NCBI RefSeq assembly: GCF_021654795.1 | Contig: NZ_AP025344.1 | Coordinates: 2,542,501 to 2,606,500, forward strand | DNA length: 64,000 bases | Direction: 5' to 3' | Origin: Paenibacillus dendritiformis | Lineage (GTDB): Bacteria; Bacillota; Bacilli; Paenibacillales; Paenibacillaceae | Part shown: piece by piece, positions 52,103-61,278 of the stretch | Layout: each line of letters starts with the position of its first letter | Position numbering within the stretch: the stretch's first letter is position 1 | Translations under genes and position numbers: made by a program | Notes under the pieces: generated by a model | What the model was told of the DNA's origin: nothing | What the model saw: only the letters and a program-made list of their open reading frames with translations | Database searches by the model: none

Positions 52103-52735
52103 TTATTTCGTATCCCCCGCGGGGATAAGCGTGGAGATAGGATACAGCCGGCCGCCCAACGCGAAAGAAGCGGTGCCCGATTCTTCGGAGACGACAAGGA
52201 CGAGCGCATCGCTGCGCTCGCTCAAGCCCGCCGCGGCCCGGTGGCGCGTGCCGAATTTGGAACCGGGAGGGATCGAACGGGAGAGCGGCAGTATATTGCC
52301 TGCCGACAGAATCTCGTTCGAGCGGATAATGACGGCGCCGTCATGAAGCGGGCTGCCCGAGATGAAAATCGATTCGAGCAGCGAATGGGTCAAGGTCGCG
52401 CCGATCGGCGTCCCGGGCTGGATGAGATGGTCGAGGGGGTCCTGCCGCTGCACGACGATCAGCGCTCCGAGTCTTCGCTGCGACAAATGATGAATGCTCA
52501 GCGTCAGCTCGGCGTATTTGTCGGTGTAGGGGGATAGATAACAGTTCAAATAAAAGGAGGCCGCCGTCGATTCAAGCGCGATAATGCTTTGGCGGAACTG
52601 CTCGAACTGGCCGAGCATGCAATTGTCTGACTCATCGAACACTTCCAGACTTCGCCGGATATCATCGGAGAGCTGCTTCAGCCGCTCCTTCAACTGCTGC
52701 TTGACGATGGATAGATCGCAATTACCCGTCTCCAT
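52103..52735 (-). CDS. cdaS: Sporulation-type diadenylate cyclase
   Basis: 210 residues, soluble. The N-terminal 65 residues form the helical YojJ-type autoinhibitory domain, followed by a DAC domain with the DGA motif (LHDGAVII, 132-134) and the RHR motif (GTRHRAAAG, 164-166) that bind ATP. It condenses two ATP into cyclic di-AMP. Length and domain order match CdaS of Bacillus, which acts in the forespore and spore germination, rather than CdaA (membrane) or DisA (DNA-binding). AAGGAG lies 7 nt before the ATG. Confidence 0.92.
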   Translation of the reverse strand: METGNCDLSIVKQQLKERLKQLSDDIRRSLEVFDESDNCMLGQFEQFRQSIIALESTAASFYLNCYLSPYTDKYAELTLSIHHLSQRRLGALIVVQRQDPLDHLIQPGTPIGATLTHSLLESIFISGSPLHDGAVIIRSNEILSAGNILPLSRSIPPGSKFGTRHRAAAGLSERSDALVLVVSEESGTASFALGGRLYPISTLIPAGDTK

Positions 52736-52961
52736 GCTCCTGCTCCTTGTCGTGCCGATTTTCTTCTTATTGATAATGTAAACCTTCGGGAAGGTCCTTA
52801 TACAGCAAAGTTTATTTTATCCAACCCGTGACGCCTGCCCGCGGCTTTCCATATAAGCTCAGGATGTGTTAATTTTATTTCAAATGAAGCGTATCCTTTT
52901 TGGCCGTTCGGCCGTTTACGTAGTGTAAACGAAAGGAACTAGCAAAGGAGGGCCCCATTCC

Positions 52962-53702
52962 ATGGCCTTTGTGAAATCCGATCTGACCTCTTCTGCGAGC
53001 GAGGCGCATGATGCGCTGCTGGAGGCGCTGCCTTCGCTGCGGAAATATTGCATGTCCCTGACCGGCTCGCCATGGGATGCGGAGGATCTGGTGCAGGATG
53101 CCTGCCTCAAGGCGATCCCCGTATTCCGGCGGCCAGGCGGCAAGCCGCTTCAGACGGAAGCGTACTTGCTGCGGACGGCGAAGCATGCCTGGATCGATCG
53201 CATTCGTAAAGATAGAACCGCTCAGCGTCTGCACCGTCTCCAGATGCCGCAGGATCTGATCGATGTCCCGGACCCCGATGCCGGGATGGAGATGGAAGCG
53301 GCCATGTCTTGGCTGCTGACGTATTTGTCGCCGCTGCAGCGGACCGTGCTGCTGCTGAGAGAAGGTCTTGGCTACTCGGCGGCGGAGACGGCCGCTCTGC
53401 TCCATACGACGGAGGGGGCGGTCAAGTCCGCGCTGCATCGCGCCCGTACCGTCCTGCGGACCGAACTGCCGGCGGAGGAGGAGCGGCGGCTTCCCATTCC
53501 CGAGGGGGTGGATGAGCGCCTGCTGAAGGACTATCTGTCCGCTTTCCGCGGCGGAGACGCCGCCCGCCTCGTCGAGCTGGGACTGCAGGGCGCCATCGAG
53601 CCTGTCGTCTCCCTGCATGCCGTCCTGGGAGGCCGTGCCTGCCGCGTTCAGGGAATGCTTACCAACTGTATCCGTTCATCTTCTTGGAGGATGGCGGCCT
53701 GA
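52962..53702 (+). CDS. ECF-type sigma-70 factor, C-terminus altered by a frameshift
   Basis: Region 2 ([36 protein letters not shown]) and region 4 ([38 protein letters not shown]) are clear; a C-terminal extension of about 75 residues follows. As given, the frame ends [15 protein letters not shown]. Adding one G to GGG at 53651 would give [20 protein letters not shown] and a stop at 53722 that overlaps the clpP start (ATGA), a more natural ending. AAGGAGGG precedes the ATG. It is probably regulated without a classical anti-sigma factor, since none is adjacent. Confidence 0.85.
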   Translation: MAFVKSDLTSSASEAHDALLEALPSLRKYCMSLTGSPWDAEDLVQDACLKAIPVFRRPGGKPLQTEAYLLRTAKHAWIDRIRKDRTAQRLHRLQMPQDLIDVPDPDAGMEMEAAMSWLLTYLSPLQRTVLLLREGLGYSAAETAALLHTTEGAVKSALHRARTVLRTELPAEEERRLPIPEGVDERLLKDYLSAFRGGDAARLVELGLQGAIEPVVSLHAVLGGRACRVQGMLTNCIRSSSWRMAA

Positions 53703-53718
53703 CGAGAGGAGCATTCGC

Positions 53719-54294
53719 ATGAATTTCATACCGTATGTGGTCGAGCAGACCAAGGCGGGAGAACGGAGCTACGATATTTATTCCCGTTTGCTGAAGGACC
53801 GGATCGTGATGGTATCCGGGGAGATTGAGGATCAGATGGCCAATTCGGTTGTGGCGCAGCTGCTGTTCCTGGCAGCGGAGGATCCGGAGAAGGACATTCA
53901 GATGTATATCAATAGCCCGGGCGGTTCGGTGACGGCCGGATTCTCGATTTACGACACGATGCAGTTCATCAAGCCGGACGTGTCCACCATCTGCATCGGC
54001 ATGGCCGCCAGCTTCGGGGCTATGCTGCTGACCGGAGGCGCGAAGGGGAAGCGGATGTCGCTCGCCAACAGCGAAGTAATGATTCACCAGCCTCTTGGCG
54101 GAGTGCGTGGGCAGGCGTCCGATATCCAGATCCATGCCGAGTGGATACTGAGCACCCGGCGGAAGGTGAACCGGATTTTGTCGGAGCATACCGGCCAGCC
54201 GATCGAGCGGATCGAGCAGGATACGGATCGCGATCGCTTCATGGATCCGAAGGAAGCCCTCGCGTACGGGATTATCGACAAGATTATCGCCTAG
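53719..54294 (+). CDS. clpP: ATP-dependent Clp protease proteolytic subunit
   Basis: 191 residues with the complete serine-protease triad: Ser98 in [10 protein letters not shown], His123 in MIHQPLGG, Asp172 in [11 protein letters not shown]. Fourteen subunits form the barrel that degrades proteins unfolded by ClpX or ClpC. It is nearest to ClpP itself; the sequence starts [27 protein letters not shown] lies 8 nt before the ATG. It is probably an extra clpP copy, coupled to the ECF sigma gene upstream, which is unusual since clpP is normally monocistronic and CtsR-controlled. No CtsR box was seen. Confidence 0.93.
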   Translation: MNFIPYVVEQTKAGERSYDIYSRLLKDRIVMVSGEIEDQMANSVVAQLLFLAAEDPEKDIQMYINSPGGSVTAGFSIYDTMQFIKPDVSTICIGMAASFGAMLLTGGAKGKRMSLANSEVMIHQPLGGVRGQASDIQIHAEWILSTRRKVNRILSEHTGQPIERIEQDTDRDRFMDPKEALAYGIIDKIIA

Positions 54295-54309
54295 CGGAAT
54301 GCAGGCCGC

Positions 54310-54365
54310 GAAGCCCCTGGAACGGCAACGAGACGGCAGTCTCCTGGCCGGACGCCGGGGGCTTC
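54310..54365 (+). terminator. Terminator after clpP
   Basis: GAAGCCCC and GGGGCTTC pair over a 40-nt interior, followed by TTGTTGT. Confidence 0.5.
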
Positions 54366-54853
54366 TTGTTGTCTCGCGTCGATGAGCCGGCTTTGCGGAA
54401 GCAGCGGCAAGGACGTATGCTGGAGACGATTGGCAAGGACTTCGATCTCGCATTGACGGTTCATGGGAGTGGAGTTCAGCGGTGCAAACTTGTCATCTGC
54501 AAGGCAGCGGCGCGGCGCCTCATGGTGAGTAATTATGAGGGAAAAATGAGAGAGCCCGCTTGCCCGTCACGCGCCCGGCCTGCCGGGCCACGATGACTGG
54601 ATTTGCGGGCGCGGCAATGCCGCAGCACGCTTATGTTGGCTGCCAGAAGCATCTGGCGGTTTTGTCATGTCTGGGAGCAGGATGAGATGTCAAGAGGAGT
54701 TTTATGAGAAAAGTCTAATCGCTTTCTCATCGGACGCCGCAAACGCAACGGGCACCGATTCCATTTCACGTTTAAGAAAATTCTGGGAAAAATTTATATG
54801 TTATGGTGGTTTCAGGTGATTTCCTAACCCGATTTGAAGGAGGATGTACTACA
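54366..54853. other. Intergenic region before the NlpC/P60 gene
   Basis: About 490 nt with no convincing gene. The last 100 nt are AT-rich and should hold the promoter of the cell-wall hydrolase. I looked for a cyclic di-AMP (ydaO) riboswitch, common before such genes, and did not find its conserved blocks. Confidence 0.5.
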
Positions 54854-55336
54854 TTGAAACCAGCCAAGTTCGGTAAAATCCTGATTAGCGTAAGCTTGAG
54901 CGTCTCATTCCTGATGTCAGCAAGCGTCATGATGCCGCTGCAGCCAGCGAGTGCGGCCTCCGCTACCGCGAGCAGCGCCAAAGCGAAGAGCATCATTGCC
55001 ACCGGCAAAAAATATATGGGCGTTCCTTATAAGTTCGGAGCTAAGTCCGGCATTACGAGCGCGTTCGACTGCTCTTCATTCGTCCAATATGTATACAAGA
55101 AGCATGGCATCAAGCTTCCCCGGACTTCGAAGCAGCAATCGAAGGTCGGCCAGAAGGTAAGCAAGAGCCAGATGAAGCCGGGAGATCTGGTCTTCTTCTA
55201 CTCTCCGGTTCACCATGTCGCCATCTATATTGGGGATGGGAAAATACTGCATACTTACGGTAAACCAGGCGTAACGATCTCCAGCCTGGACGGAAAATGG
55301 GGCAAGCGCATAACAGGGATTCGCCGCGTCCTGTAA
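54854..55336 (+). CDS. Secreted NlpC/P60 peptidoglycan endopeptidase
   Basis: 160 residues. A signal peptide (about 1-34, ending PASA) is followed by a single NlpC/P60 domain: Cys73 in FDCSSFVQYVY, His121 in HHVAIYIGDG, and a third polar residue at His133. Such enzymes cut D-glutamyl-meso-diaminopimelate bonds in wall peptides. No binding domain (SH3, LysM) is present. The start is TTG at 54854, chosen because AAGGAGG lies 10 nt upstream and the signal peptide begins there. Confidence 0.9.
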   Translation: MKPAKFGKILISVSLSVSFLMSASVMMPLQPASAASATASSAKAKSIIATGKKYMGVPYKFGAKSGITSAFDCSSFVQYVYKKHGIKLPRTSKQQSKVGQKVSKSQMKPGDLVFFYSPVHHVAIYIGDGKILHTYGKPGVTISSLDGKWGKRITGIRRVL

Positions 55337-55350
55337 CCGGACAAGCTATG

Positions 55351-55397
55351 ATAAGGCCTCCTGAAGATACGAAGCTCGTGTCTTTAGGAGGCCTTAT
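55351..55397. terminator. Bidirectional terminator
   Basis: ATAAGGCCTCCT pairs with AGGAGGCCTTAT, with further pairing inside (GAAGATACGA/TCGTGTCTTT), between the convergent hydrolase and kinase genes. Confidence 0.85.
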
Positions 55398-56818
55398 TGC
55401 GTTGCCGGAGCGGCAGGGAGGCATACCGTGAAGGTGCTTCCTTCGCCGAGGCGGCTCTCCACCTCGATGCGGCCCTGGTGATTGTTCACCAGCTGCTTGG
55501 CGATAGACAAGCCGAGCCCGGTGCCGCCGGTCGCGCGGGAACGGGCTTTGTCCACCCGGTAGAACCGATCGAATACGCTGCCGATCTCGTCGGCCGGAAT
55601 CCCGATGCCGGAATCGGCGACGGAGAAGCATACGTGCTCTTGGCTCCGCGCGACCTCTACCCGAATCCAACCTCCCGGGTTCGTGTAGCGGATGGCATTC
55701 TCGATCAGGATGATGGCGACCTGACGGAGCTGGTCCTCGTCGCCGAGCACGAAGGCATCCTTGTCCAGATTGACGCGGAGCGTGATGCCCCGCTCCTCGG
55801 TCCAGAGCTGATGGATGGCCTGATGGATCGTATCGGAGAGATCGATGCGCTCCCGGCTCGGCGTGATGCTGCCTGTCCGGGCCAGCGTGAGCAATTGCGC
55901 AATAAGGCGCTGCATACGCTGACTCTCCTGATCCAGCGCTTCGAGCGAGCGGTTCAGGACATCCGGGTTGCTCGTGCCCCAGCGCTTCAGCAGCTTGACG
56001 TAGCCCCGGAAGGCGGTCAGAGGCGTGCGAAGCTCGTGGGAAGCATCCGAGACGAAGTTTTTCTCCCGTTCGACCTGCTCTCCCAGCTGCACAAGCATGT
56101 GATTGAGCGTGCGGGCCAGATCATTCAGCTCCCGCGGCGTATCGGGCACCGGAATCCGATGCTTCAGATCCGGATGCTCCTGAATCCGCCGGACGGCGTT
56201 CGTGATGGCGAATAACGGGGAGAGATTCCGCTGCGTCACATGGTAGAGCAGGAGCGATCCGACGGTGGAGCTGATCAGTCCGGTAATAAACAGCACTTGC
56301 ACCATAATCTGAAGGAGGCGTTCGACATTGTTCAATTGCACGCGAATATGGATCGTCCCTTCTCCGCCGCTCAGCGGATTCCACACGAGCTGATCCCGGA
56401 AGAACAGCCCGCTCTTGGCGTTCCACTTCAACGTATCGACCACCCAGTTCAGCTTCGCTTCCTGCTGATTGGTATCATAGGCCTCATACCATCCCCGGGA
56501 CTGGGCCACGATACGGCCGGATGCATCGATAACTTGAACGTAATAGTTTGCGTGATCGGGATAGAGCATCTCATCCAAAATCTCCTGGTACTGCTTGTCG
56601 GCGGGGGTCTCCAGCGTATCGATTAATTTGAGTTCGACCGCAGTCAGTTCCCGGCGCGTATCCTGAATGACGGTATGGCTGACGGTTCCCATAATGAACA
56701 GGCCGATCCAGACGATAACCCCAAGCAAGCTGAGTACATATAGCATGGTGGTTCGGAACATTAACGTATCCGGCAAAAAAGAGAAGGGCTTGATGAGGCG
56801 GGAAAAAAAGGACTTCAT
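55394..56818 (-). CDS. HAMP-containing sensor histidine kinase
   Basis: 474 residues: transmembrane helix 1 (about 25-47), an extracytoplasmic domain of about 120 residues (with YYVQVIDASGRIVAQSRGWY), transmembrane helix 2 (about 175-195), HAMP, the phospho-acceptor box VSDASHELRTPLTAFRGYVK, and ATPase motifs (ENAIRYT, DSGIGIP, GTGLGLSIAKQL). It resembles ArlS/YkoH kinases. GGGAGG is 8 nt before the ATG at 56818. It follows its regulator by 57 nt on the same strand. Confidence 0.92.
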   Translation of the reverse strand: MKSFFSRLIKPFSFLPDTLMFRTTMLYVLSLLGVIVWIGLFIMGTVSHTVIQDTRRELTAVELKLIDTLETPADKQYQEILDEMLYPDHANYYVQVIDASGRIVAQSRGWYEAYDTNQQEAKLNWVVDTLKWNAKSGLFFRDQLVWNPLSGGEGTIHIRVQLNNVERLLQIMVQVLFITGLISSTVGSLLLYHVTQRNLSPLFAITNAVRRIQEHPDLKHRIPVPDTPRELNDLARTLNHMLVQLGEQVEREKNFVSDASHELRTPLTAFRGYVKLLKRWGTSNPDVLNRSLEALDQESQRMQRLIAQLLTLARTGSITPSRERIDLSDTIHQAIHQLWTEERGITLRVNLDKDAFVLGDEDQLRQVAIILIENAIRYTNPGGWIRVEVARSQEHVCFSVADSGIGIPADEIGSVFDRFYRVDKARSRATGGTGLGLSIAKQLVNNHQGRIEVESRLGEGSTFTVCLPAAPATQ

Positions 56819-56875
56819 CAGAACGACCTCCCATTGGAGCGACATGTGCCTTTGGTGAATCGGCAGAGATTCCGG

Positions 56876-57559
56876 CTAAGACGAACGCAGCACATACCCG
56901 ACCCCGCGCACCGTATGAATGAGCTTCGGCTTGTAGGTTCGATCCAGCTTGTTGCGAAGGTAGCGGATATAGACGTCGACCACGTTCGTCTCGCCGGCGA
57001 AGTCATAGCCCCAGACATCGGACAGAAGCTGCTCCCGGCTGATCACTTCGCCTTGATGCTCGGTTAAATAGAGCAGCAGATCAAATTCCCGCTGCGTCAG
57101 CTCGATCTGTTCGCCCTCGCGCCTCACCAATCTTTTTTTCACATCGATCGTCAAGCTGTCGACTCGATACAATTCCGGCGACGCGGCTGGCCATGACGGA
57201 TTATGCCGGCGGAGTACGGTCCGGATGCGCGCCAGCAGCTCCTCGATCTCGAAAGGCTTCGTGATGTAATCATCAGCGCCGGTATCGAGGCCGGCGATTT
57301 TGTCGCCGATATAATCCCGGGCCGTCAACAATATGATCGGCACGTCGCTCGTCTTCCGGATGCGGCGGCACACTTCCAAGCCGTTCAGGCGGGGAATCAT
57401 CCAATCCAGAAGAATCAGATTCCACTCCTGCCGCTTGAAATAGTCGAGCGCCTGCTCGCCGTCTTCCGCAACCGTCACATCGTAGCCCTCATGCTGAAGC
57501 TCCAACTGAAGGAACTCGGATACATTATGCTCATCTTCCACGAGCAGAATCGTTGTCAT
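56876..57559 (-). CDS. OmpR family response regulator, ArlR-like
   Basis: 227 residues: receiver (LLVEDEHNVSEFLQLELQHE, phospho-acceptor in ILLDWMIPRLNG, Lys in ITKPFEIEELLA) and winged helix (ELTQREFDLLLYLTEHQGEV, VVDVYIRYLRNKLD, IHTVRGVGYVLRSS). It matches ArlR/YkoG-type regulators, which in other Bacillota affect surface properties and autolysis. First gene of the pair with the HAMP kinase. The ATG at 57559 is the best start; the ribosome binding site is weak (GCGGTGAT). Confidence 0.92.
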   Translation of the reverse strand: MTTILLVEDEHNVSEFLQLELQHEGYDVTVAEDGEQALDYFKRQEWNLILLDWMIPRLNGLEVCRRIRKTSDVPIILLTARDYIGDKIAGLDTGADDYITKPFEIEELLARIRTVLRRHNPSWPAASPELYRVDSLTIDVKKRLVRREGEQIELTQREFDLLLYLTEHQGEVISREQLLSDVWGYDFAGETNVVDVYIRYLRNKLDRTYKPKLIHTVRGVGYVLRSS

Positions 57560-57834
57560 GGCATCAATCACCGCTTTTCCCCTGTTTGCCCTTATTATGT
57601 CCGGAGCTCCGCCATTCATGCCGAGCCGGGCCGGGAAGCAGATGATCGATCAGGCCTAGGGAAATGACGGATGGGGGACATAGCGGAAAAGCGGACGGCG
57701 GGGTGGGAGAAACATAGAAAAAGGGGGGGCTTTCCCGGGTCCGGAGCAGAGTTAGGATTCGGGAAATCAGTATGCTACAATGAGAAAAAAGCGATGCTGA
57801 ACCAATGAGATGGAGTGGAAAAGGGGGAATGCAT

Positions 57835-59001
57835 ATGGATCAACCTCAATCGAGGATGAGCAAGTTCAAACTGTTTTTTCTAAACAACCGCTTCGTTCTG
57901 TTTTTGCTGATTCTGCTGTTGATCGGGCTCAACATCTTCCTGCTGACCAAGATATCGTTCGTCTTCCGTCCGGTGCTGGTCTTGATCAAGACCGTCCTGC
58001 TGCCTGTCATTCTGGCGGGCGTATTATATTATTTACTGAACCCGATCGTAGATTATTTTCAGGAAAAAGGCGTGAAGCGGGTCTTTACGATCCTGCTGCT
58101 CTACCTCATCATCTTGGGACTGCTTACGATCGTGGTCTTGGCCGTCATTCCGGTCATACGCCATCAGGTGATGGAGATGGTCTCGAACTTCCCCGCCTTT
58201 TCGGCCCATATCGAGAACCTGCTTACGGACCTGATTGGCAGCGATTATATTCAGCGCTTCCAGCAGACCGTCGACTGGGATACGTCGAAGCTGATCAATA
58301 CGGTAACGGAGCGTGCCACCAGCCTGTTAAATAATACATGGTCAAGCATCGGCGGATTCGTCGGGGCGGTGACAGAGACGATTCTCGCCTTGGTGACCGT
58401 GCCGTTCATCCTGTTCTACCTTCTGAAGGACGGGAAGAAGCTGCCAGCTTATATTCTGGGGTTTGTGCCGACGGCGCTGCGCAAGCAGACCGATCAAGTG
58501 ATGACGGAGATGAACCATCAGATCAGTTCCTATATCCGGGGACAGATTATCATCAGCTGCTGCATCGGCATGCTTCTCTATATCGGATACCTGATTATCG
58601 GCCTTGACTATTCGCTTATTCTGGCCATTATCGCGGCCTGCACGAGCATCGTTCCTTATCTGGGGCCCGCGATCGCGATTACGCCGGCGCTTATCGTGGC
58701 GCTCGTCACTTCGCCGATAATGCTGTTGAAGATGATCGTCGTCTGGACGGTCGTTCAGTTAATCGAAGGCAAGTTCATTTCCCCGCAAATTATGGGCAAG
58801 ACGCTGCGGATTCATCCGATCACGATTATCTTCGTCATTTTGACGGCCGGCAATCTGTTCGGCGTCATCGGCATCATCCTGGCCGTGCCCGGATATGCGG
58901 TGCTGAAGGTCGTGGCCACGCATCTGTTCCGATGGTTCCAAGCCCGGTCGCATCTGTACGACGGGCCGCCTGCGGGACCGGATCCGACGGTCAGGGGATA
59001 G
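57835..59001 (+). CDS. AI-2E family transporter (TqsA-like)
   Basis: 388 residues with about seven to eight membrane helices in the AI-2E family pattern: paired N-terminal helices, a central soluble stretch (about 130-200) and the C-terminal block [20 protein letters not shown]. The family includes TqsA and sodium/proton antiporters; the substrate of Gram-positive members is mostly unknown, and the name should not be taken to mean autoinducer-2 export. GGGGG precedes ATG 57835. Followed by a strong hairpin. Confidence 0.88.
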   Translation: MDQPQSRMSKFKLFFLNNRFVLFLLILLLIGLNIFLLTKISFVFRPVLVLIKTVLLPVILAGVLYYLLNPIVDYFQEKGVKRVFTILLLYLIILGLLTIVVLAVIPVIRHQVMEMVSNFPAFSAHIENLLTDLIGSDYIQRFQQTVDWDTSKLINTVTERATSLLNNTWSSIGGFVGAVTETILALVTVPFILFYLLKDGKKLPAYILGFVPTALRKQTDQVMTEMNHQISSYIRGQIIISCCIGMLLYIGYLIIGLDYSLILAIIAACTSIVPYLGPAIAITPALIVALVTSPIMLLKMIVVWTVVQLIEGKFISPQIMGKTLRIHPITIIFVILTAGNLFGVIGIILAVPGYAVLKVVATHLFRWFQARSHLYDGPPAGPDPTVRG

Positions 59002-59036
59002 CCGCCACCCTGAAGCTCCGCATCCCTAACGGCAGA

Positions 59037-59075
59037 CATAGACCAGCTGGCATCCCTCCCTGCAGCTGGTCTATG
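59037..59075. terminator. Terminator between convergent genes
   Basis: CATAGACCAGCTG pairs perfectly (13 bp) with CAGCTGGTCTATG around a 13-nt loop. Confidence 0.75.
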
Positions 59076-59097
59076 ACCCGGGGGCCGGGGCGAAGGC

Positions 59098-59903
59098 TCA
59101 TGAATGCGGGATTAAGGGAAGGAAGGGAGGCAGGACCTCTGATACTTTTTTGAAGGCGATCCGATCCCGGCTCATCTCCTCCATCTGCTCCTTCACGACA
59201 GCTGCCGTAACATGTCCGGCGCTTCCGACATGCCCGATGGCAATGCATATATTATGATCCTTCAGATGCGTCCGCATCAGCTTGAACTGCTTCTTTATGG
59301 CCGACGCTTTATGAATGTCGTCAAGGAAGATATGGTTCTCTAGCGACGGGATTTTTACTTCCTCCGCCACTTTGCCCACAATGCTGCGGTAGTTGGTATG
59401 GCTATCCAAGAAATAAATGCCCCGTTCCTTGCACACTTCCAATATAACCCGCATCACTCTCGGATTAACCGTCACCTTGGAACCCATATGATTGTTCATT
59501 CCCACCGCATGGGGCACATCATCGATAGCCGCATGCACCCGCTTCCGAATCTCATCCTCGCTCAGATTCGTCGTAATCGCCCCAGGTCCCAGCCCCATTT
59601 TTTTGCCTCCCAGCGCTTCCATCGGCATGTGCACGATGACTTCGTGCCCGGCTGCATGAGCCCGTTCGGCGTCACTCTTGGTATATTTCAAAACGGCATC
59701 ACCGCCACGGTTACCTTGAAGGGCAGCTCCATAATCTCCTGTGTTCCGCGCCCGTTATTGCCGAAATCATCGATGACGATGACGGCCGTTTTCTGCGGTT
59801 CGGCCGCTGCCGTTCCGGGCAGGAGGCAGGCGAGGAGGGCCAGCATGATCATGTAGCGGCAGCTTGCGTTAATCATTGGGTGTCGTATCATTTGCTCACA
59901 CAT
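59098..59903 (-). pseudogene. Divergent polysaccharide deacetylase (YibQ family), one-base frameshift
   Basis: The first part (signal peptide MIMLALLACLLPGTAAA, then KTAVIVIDDFGNNGRGTQEI, VTVAVMPF) and the second part (KYTKSDAERAHAAGHEVIVH, MPMEALGG, NNHMGSKVTVN, GIYFLDSHTNY, IAIGHVG) are consecutive pieces of one YibQ/DUF610-type divergent polysaccharide deacetylase of about 265 residues. They are split where AAAA at 59690-59693 (TTTT on the coding strand) would need one more base. The active-site aspartates (DD) and histidine-containing loops are present. Start is 59903 or 59891. Likely intact in the organism. Confidence 0.85.
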
Positions 59904-60056
59904 CCTATCTATACATTCCTTTTTAGGTTGCGTAGGCGGGCAAATTTCAGTCTGTAATTTTTTCACAGCATCAAAACAACAGGTATGGAGAACTTAAAGG
60001 CAGTACAAGCTGCGTTCTTCCTCAATGATATGGAAATACTGCCAAGGAGATGCGAA

Positions 60057-61202
60057 ATGGTAAGGAAAACGTTGTTCATATTGCTGTCGCTATGCTGCAT
60101 ATGGGTTGCGGCCGCCGCGGAGGCTGCTTCCTCCGTTGAGAAGGATGAAGAAGTGACAGACTACATCAAACAGCTTTTCAAGGACAGGACGAAATTTTTG
60201 ATACATCAGCAGGAACAGGCGATTCGCCATCATTATGCCGATTCCAGCAGCAGCCGGCACGCGCTTCGGCATGAAGTGGAGCGAGCCGCGTATATTCATG
60301 CCTGGGCCGAACGAAGAGGCGTGGAATTCACTCACGCCGACAGCGATGTCCGGGTGATTCGGGCGAAGCTCAGAGGAAATAAGGCAACCGCCTCTGTCGT
60401 CGAATCTCTGCGGCTGGATTATATCTATAGCCACAGCGTCGTTCGTCCGCAGTCATTCGGAATCGGCACCCGCCATGCGCTCACGCTCACGAAGGAGGAC
60501 GGCAAATGGAAGGTGTTGCGGGAATGGTACCTTGACCCGCTGGAGGAAAACCCGAAGCTGATTCCCGAATCCGACGATATGATGCTGCGGCCGCAACCGA
60601 AGCCGAAGCCGTCCTCCAACGATGCCGATCGGCCCTCCACGCATTCGGACACGAAGCGGAAGCCAAGATATAACCGCCAGAAGGCCGTCGAATACGCCAA
60701 TAAATACGCCGGGGCCGCTTGGGGGGCGGGCAATAAGCACCGTTATAACCCGAAGTACCGCGACTATACCGGCTTGGGCGGCGACTGCACCAACTTCGCT
60801 TCGCAATGCATCGGCGATGCGGAGGAAGGCGGGGGCTTGAAAATGAGAGGCGGCTGGCATTATTTTATGTTCAACGGGGGATCTCAGACATGGGTCCAAA
60901 CCGATGCCTTTAAAAATTTCCTGCTGCACAGCGGATATGGCCAATTGATCGCCAAAGGCAAATTCCCCGATGTCGTTAAGCCCTCCCAGAAGCATCCGGC
61001 AGGGGCGATTGCGAAGCTGCAGCCCGGAGATCTAATCGGCTACGAGATGAAAGGCGATGTGGATCATTTCTCGGTCGTCGTCGGTTTCGATGATTACGGC
61101 TATCCGCTGGTCAACTCGCATACCGCCGATCGGTACCGCGTTCCCTTCGACTTGGGCTGGGATCGGCATACCAGCTATTGGCTGATCCATATCCGTGATT
61201 AA
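60057..61202 (+). CDS. Secreted amidase-domain protein (Amidase_6)
   Basis: 381 residues. Signal peptide (about 1-24, ending AEAA), a helical N-terminal part of about 160 residues, a charged and proline-rich linker (PQPKPKPSSNDADRPSTHSD), then a putative amidase domain with GGDCTNFASQC (catalytic cysteine), GGWHYFMF, LQPGDLIGYEM, DHFSVVVGFDDYG (histidine) and NSHTADRYRVPFD. Such NlpC-like domains are common in sporulating bacteria and probably act on wall peptides. AAGGAG precedes the ATG at 60057. It is divergent from the deacetylase gene. Confidence 0.88.
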   Translation: MVRKTLFILLSLCCIWVAAAAEAASSVEKDEEVTDYIKQLFKDRTKFLIHQQEQAIRHHYADSSSSRHALRHEVERAAYIHAWAERRGVEFTHADSDVRVIRAKLRGNKATASVVESLRLDYIYSHSVVRPQSFGIGTRHALTLTKEDGKWKVLREWYLDPLEENPKLIPESDDMMLRPQPKPKPSSNDADRPSTHSDTKRKPRYNRQKAVEYANKYAGAAWGAGNKHRYNPKYRDYTGLGGDCTNFASQCIGDAEEGGGLKMRGGWHYFMFNGGSQTWVQTDAFKNFLLHSGYGQLIAKGKFPDVVKPSQKHPAGAIAKLQPGDLIGYEMKGDVDHFSVVVGFDDYGYPLVNSHTADRYRVPFDLGWDRHTSYWLIHIRD

Positions 61203-61278
61203 CCGCCCCGCCGAATGATAAACATAACCCGGCCCGTCCAATCATACAATGAGAGGACAAGATTGGATTGGTCGGGTG

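Noticed and set aside
54366..54853. A cyclic di-AMP (ydaO) riboswitch before the NlpC/P60 gene
   Set aside because: The conserved aptamer blocks were looked for and not found.
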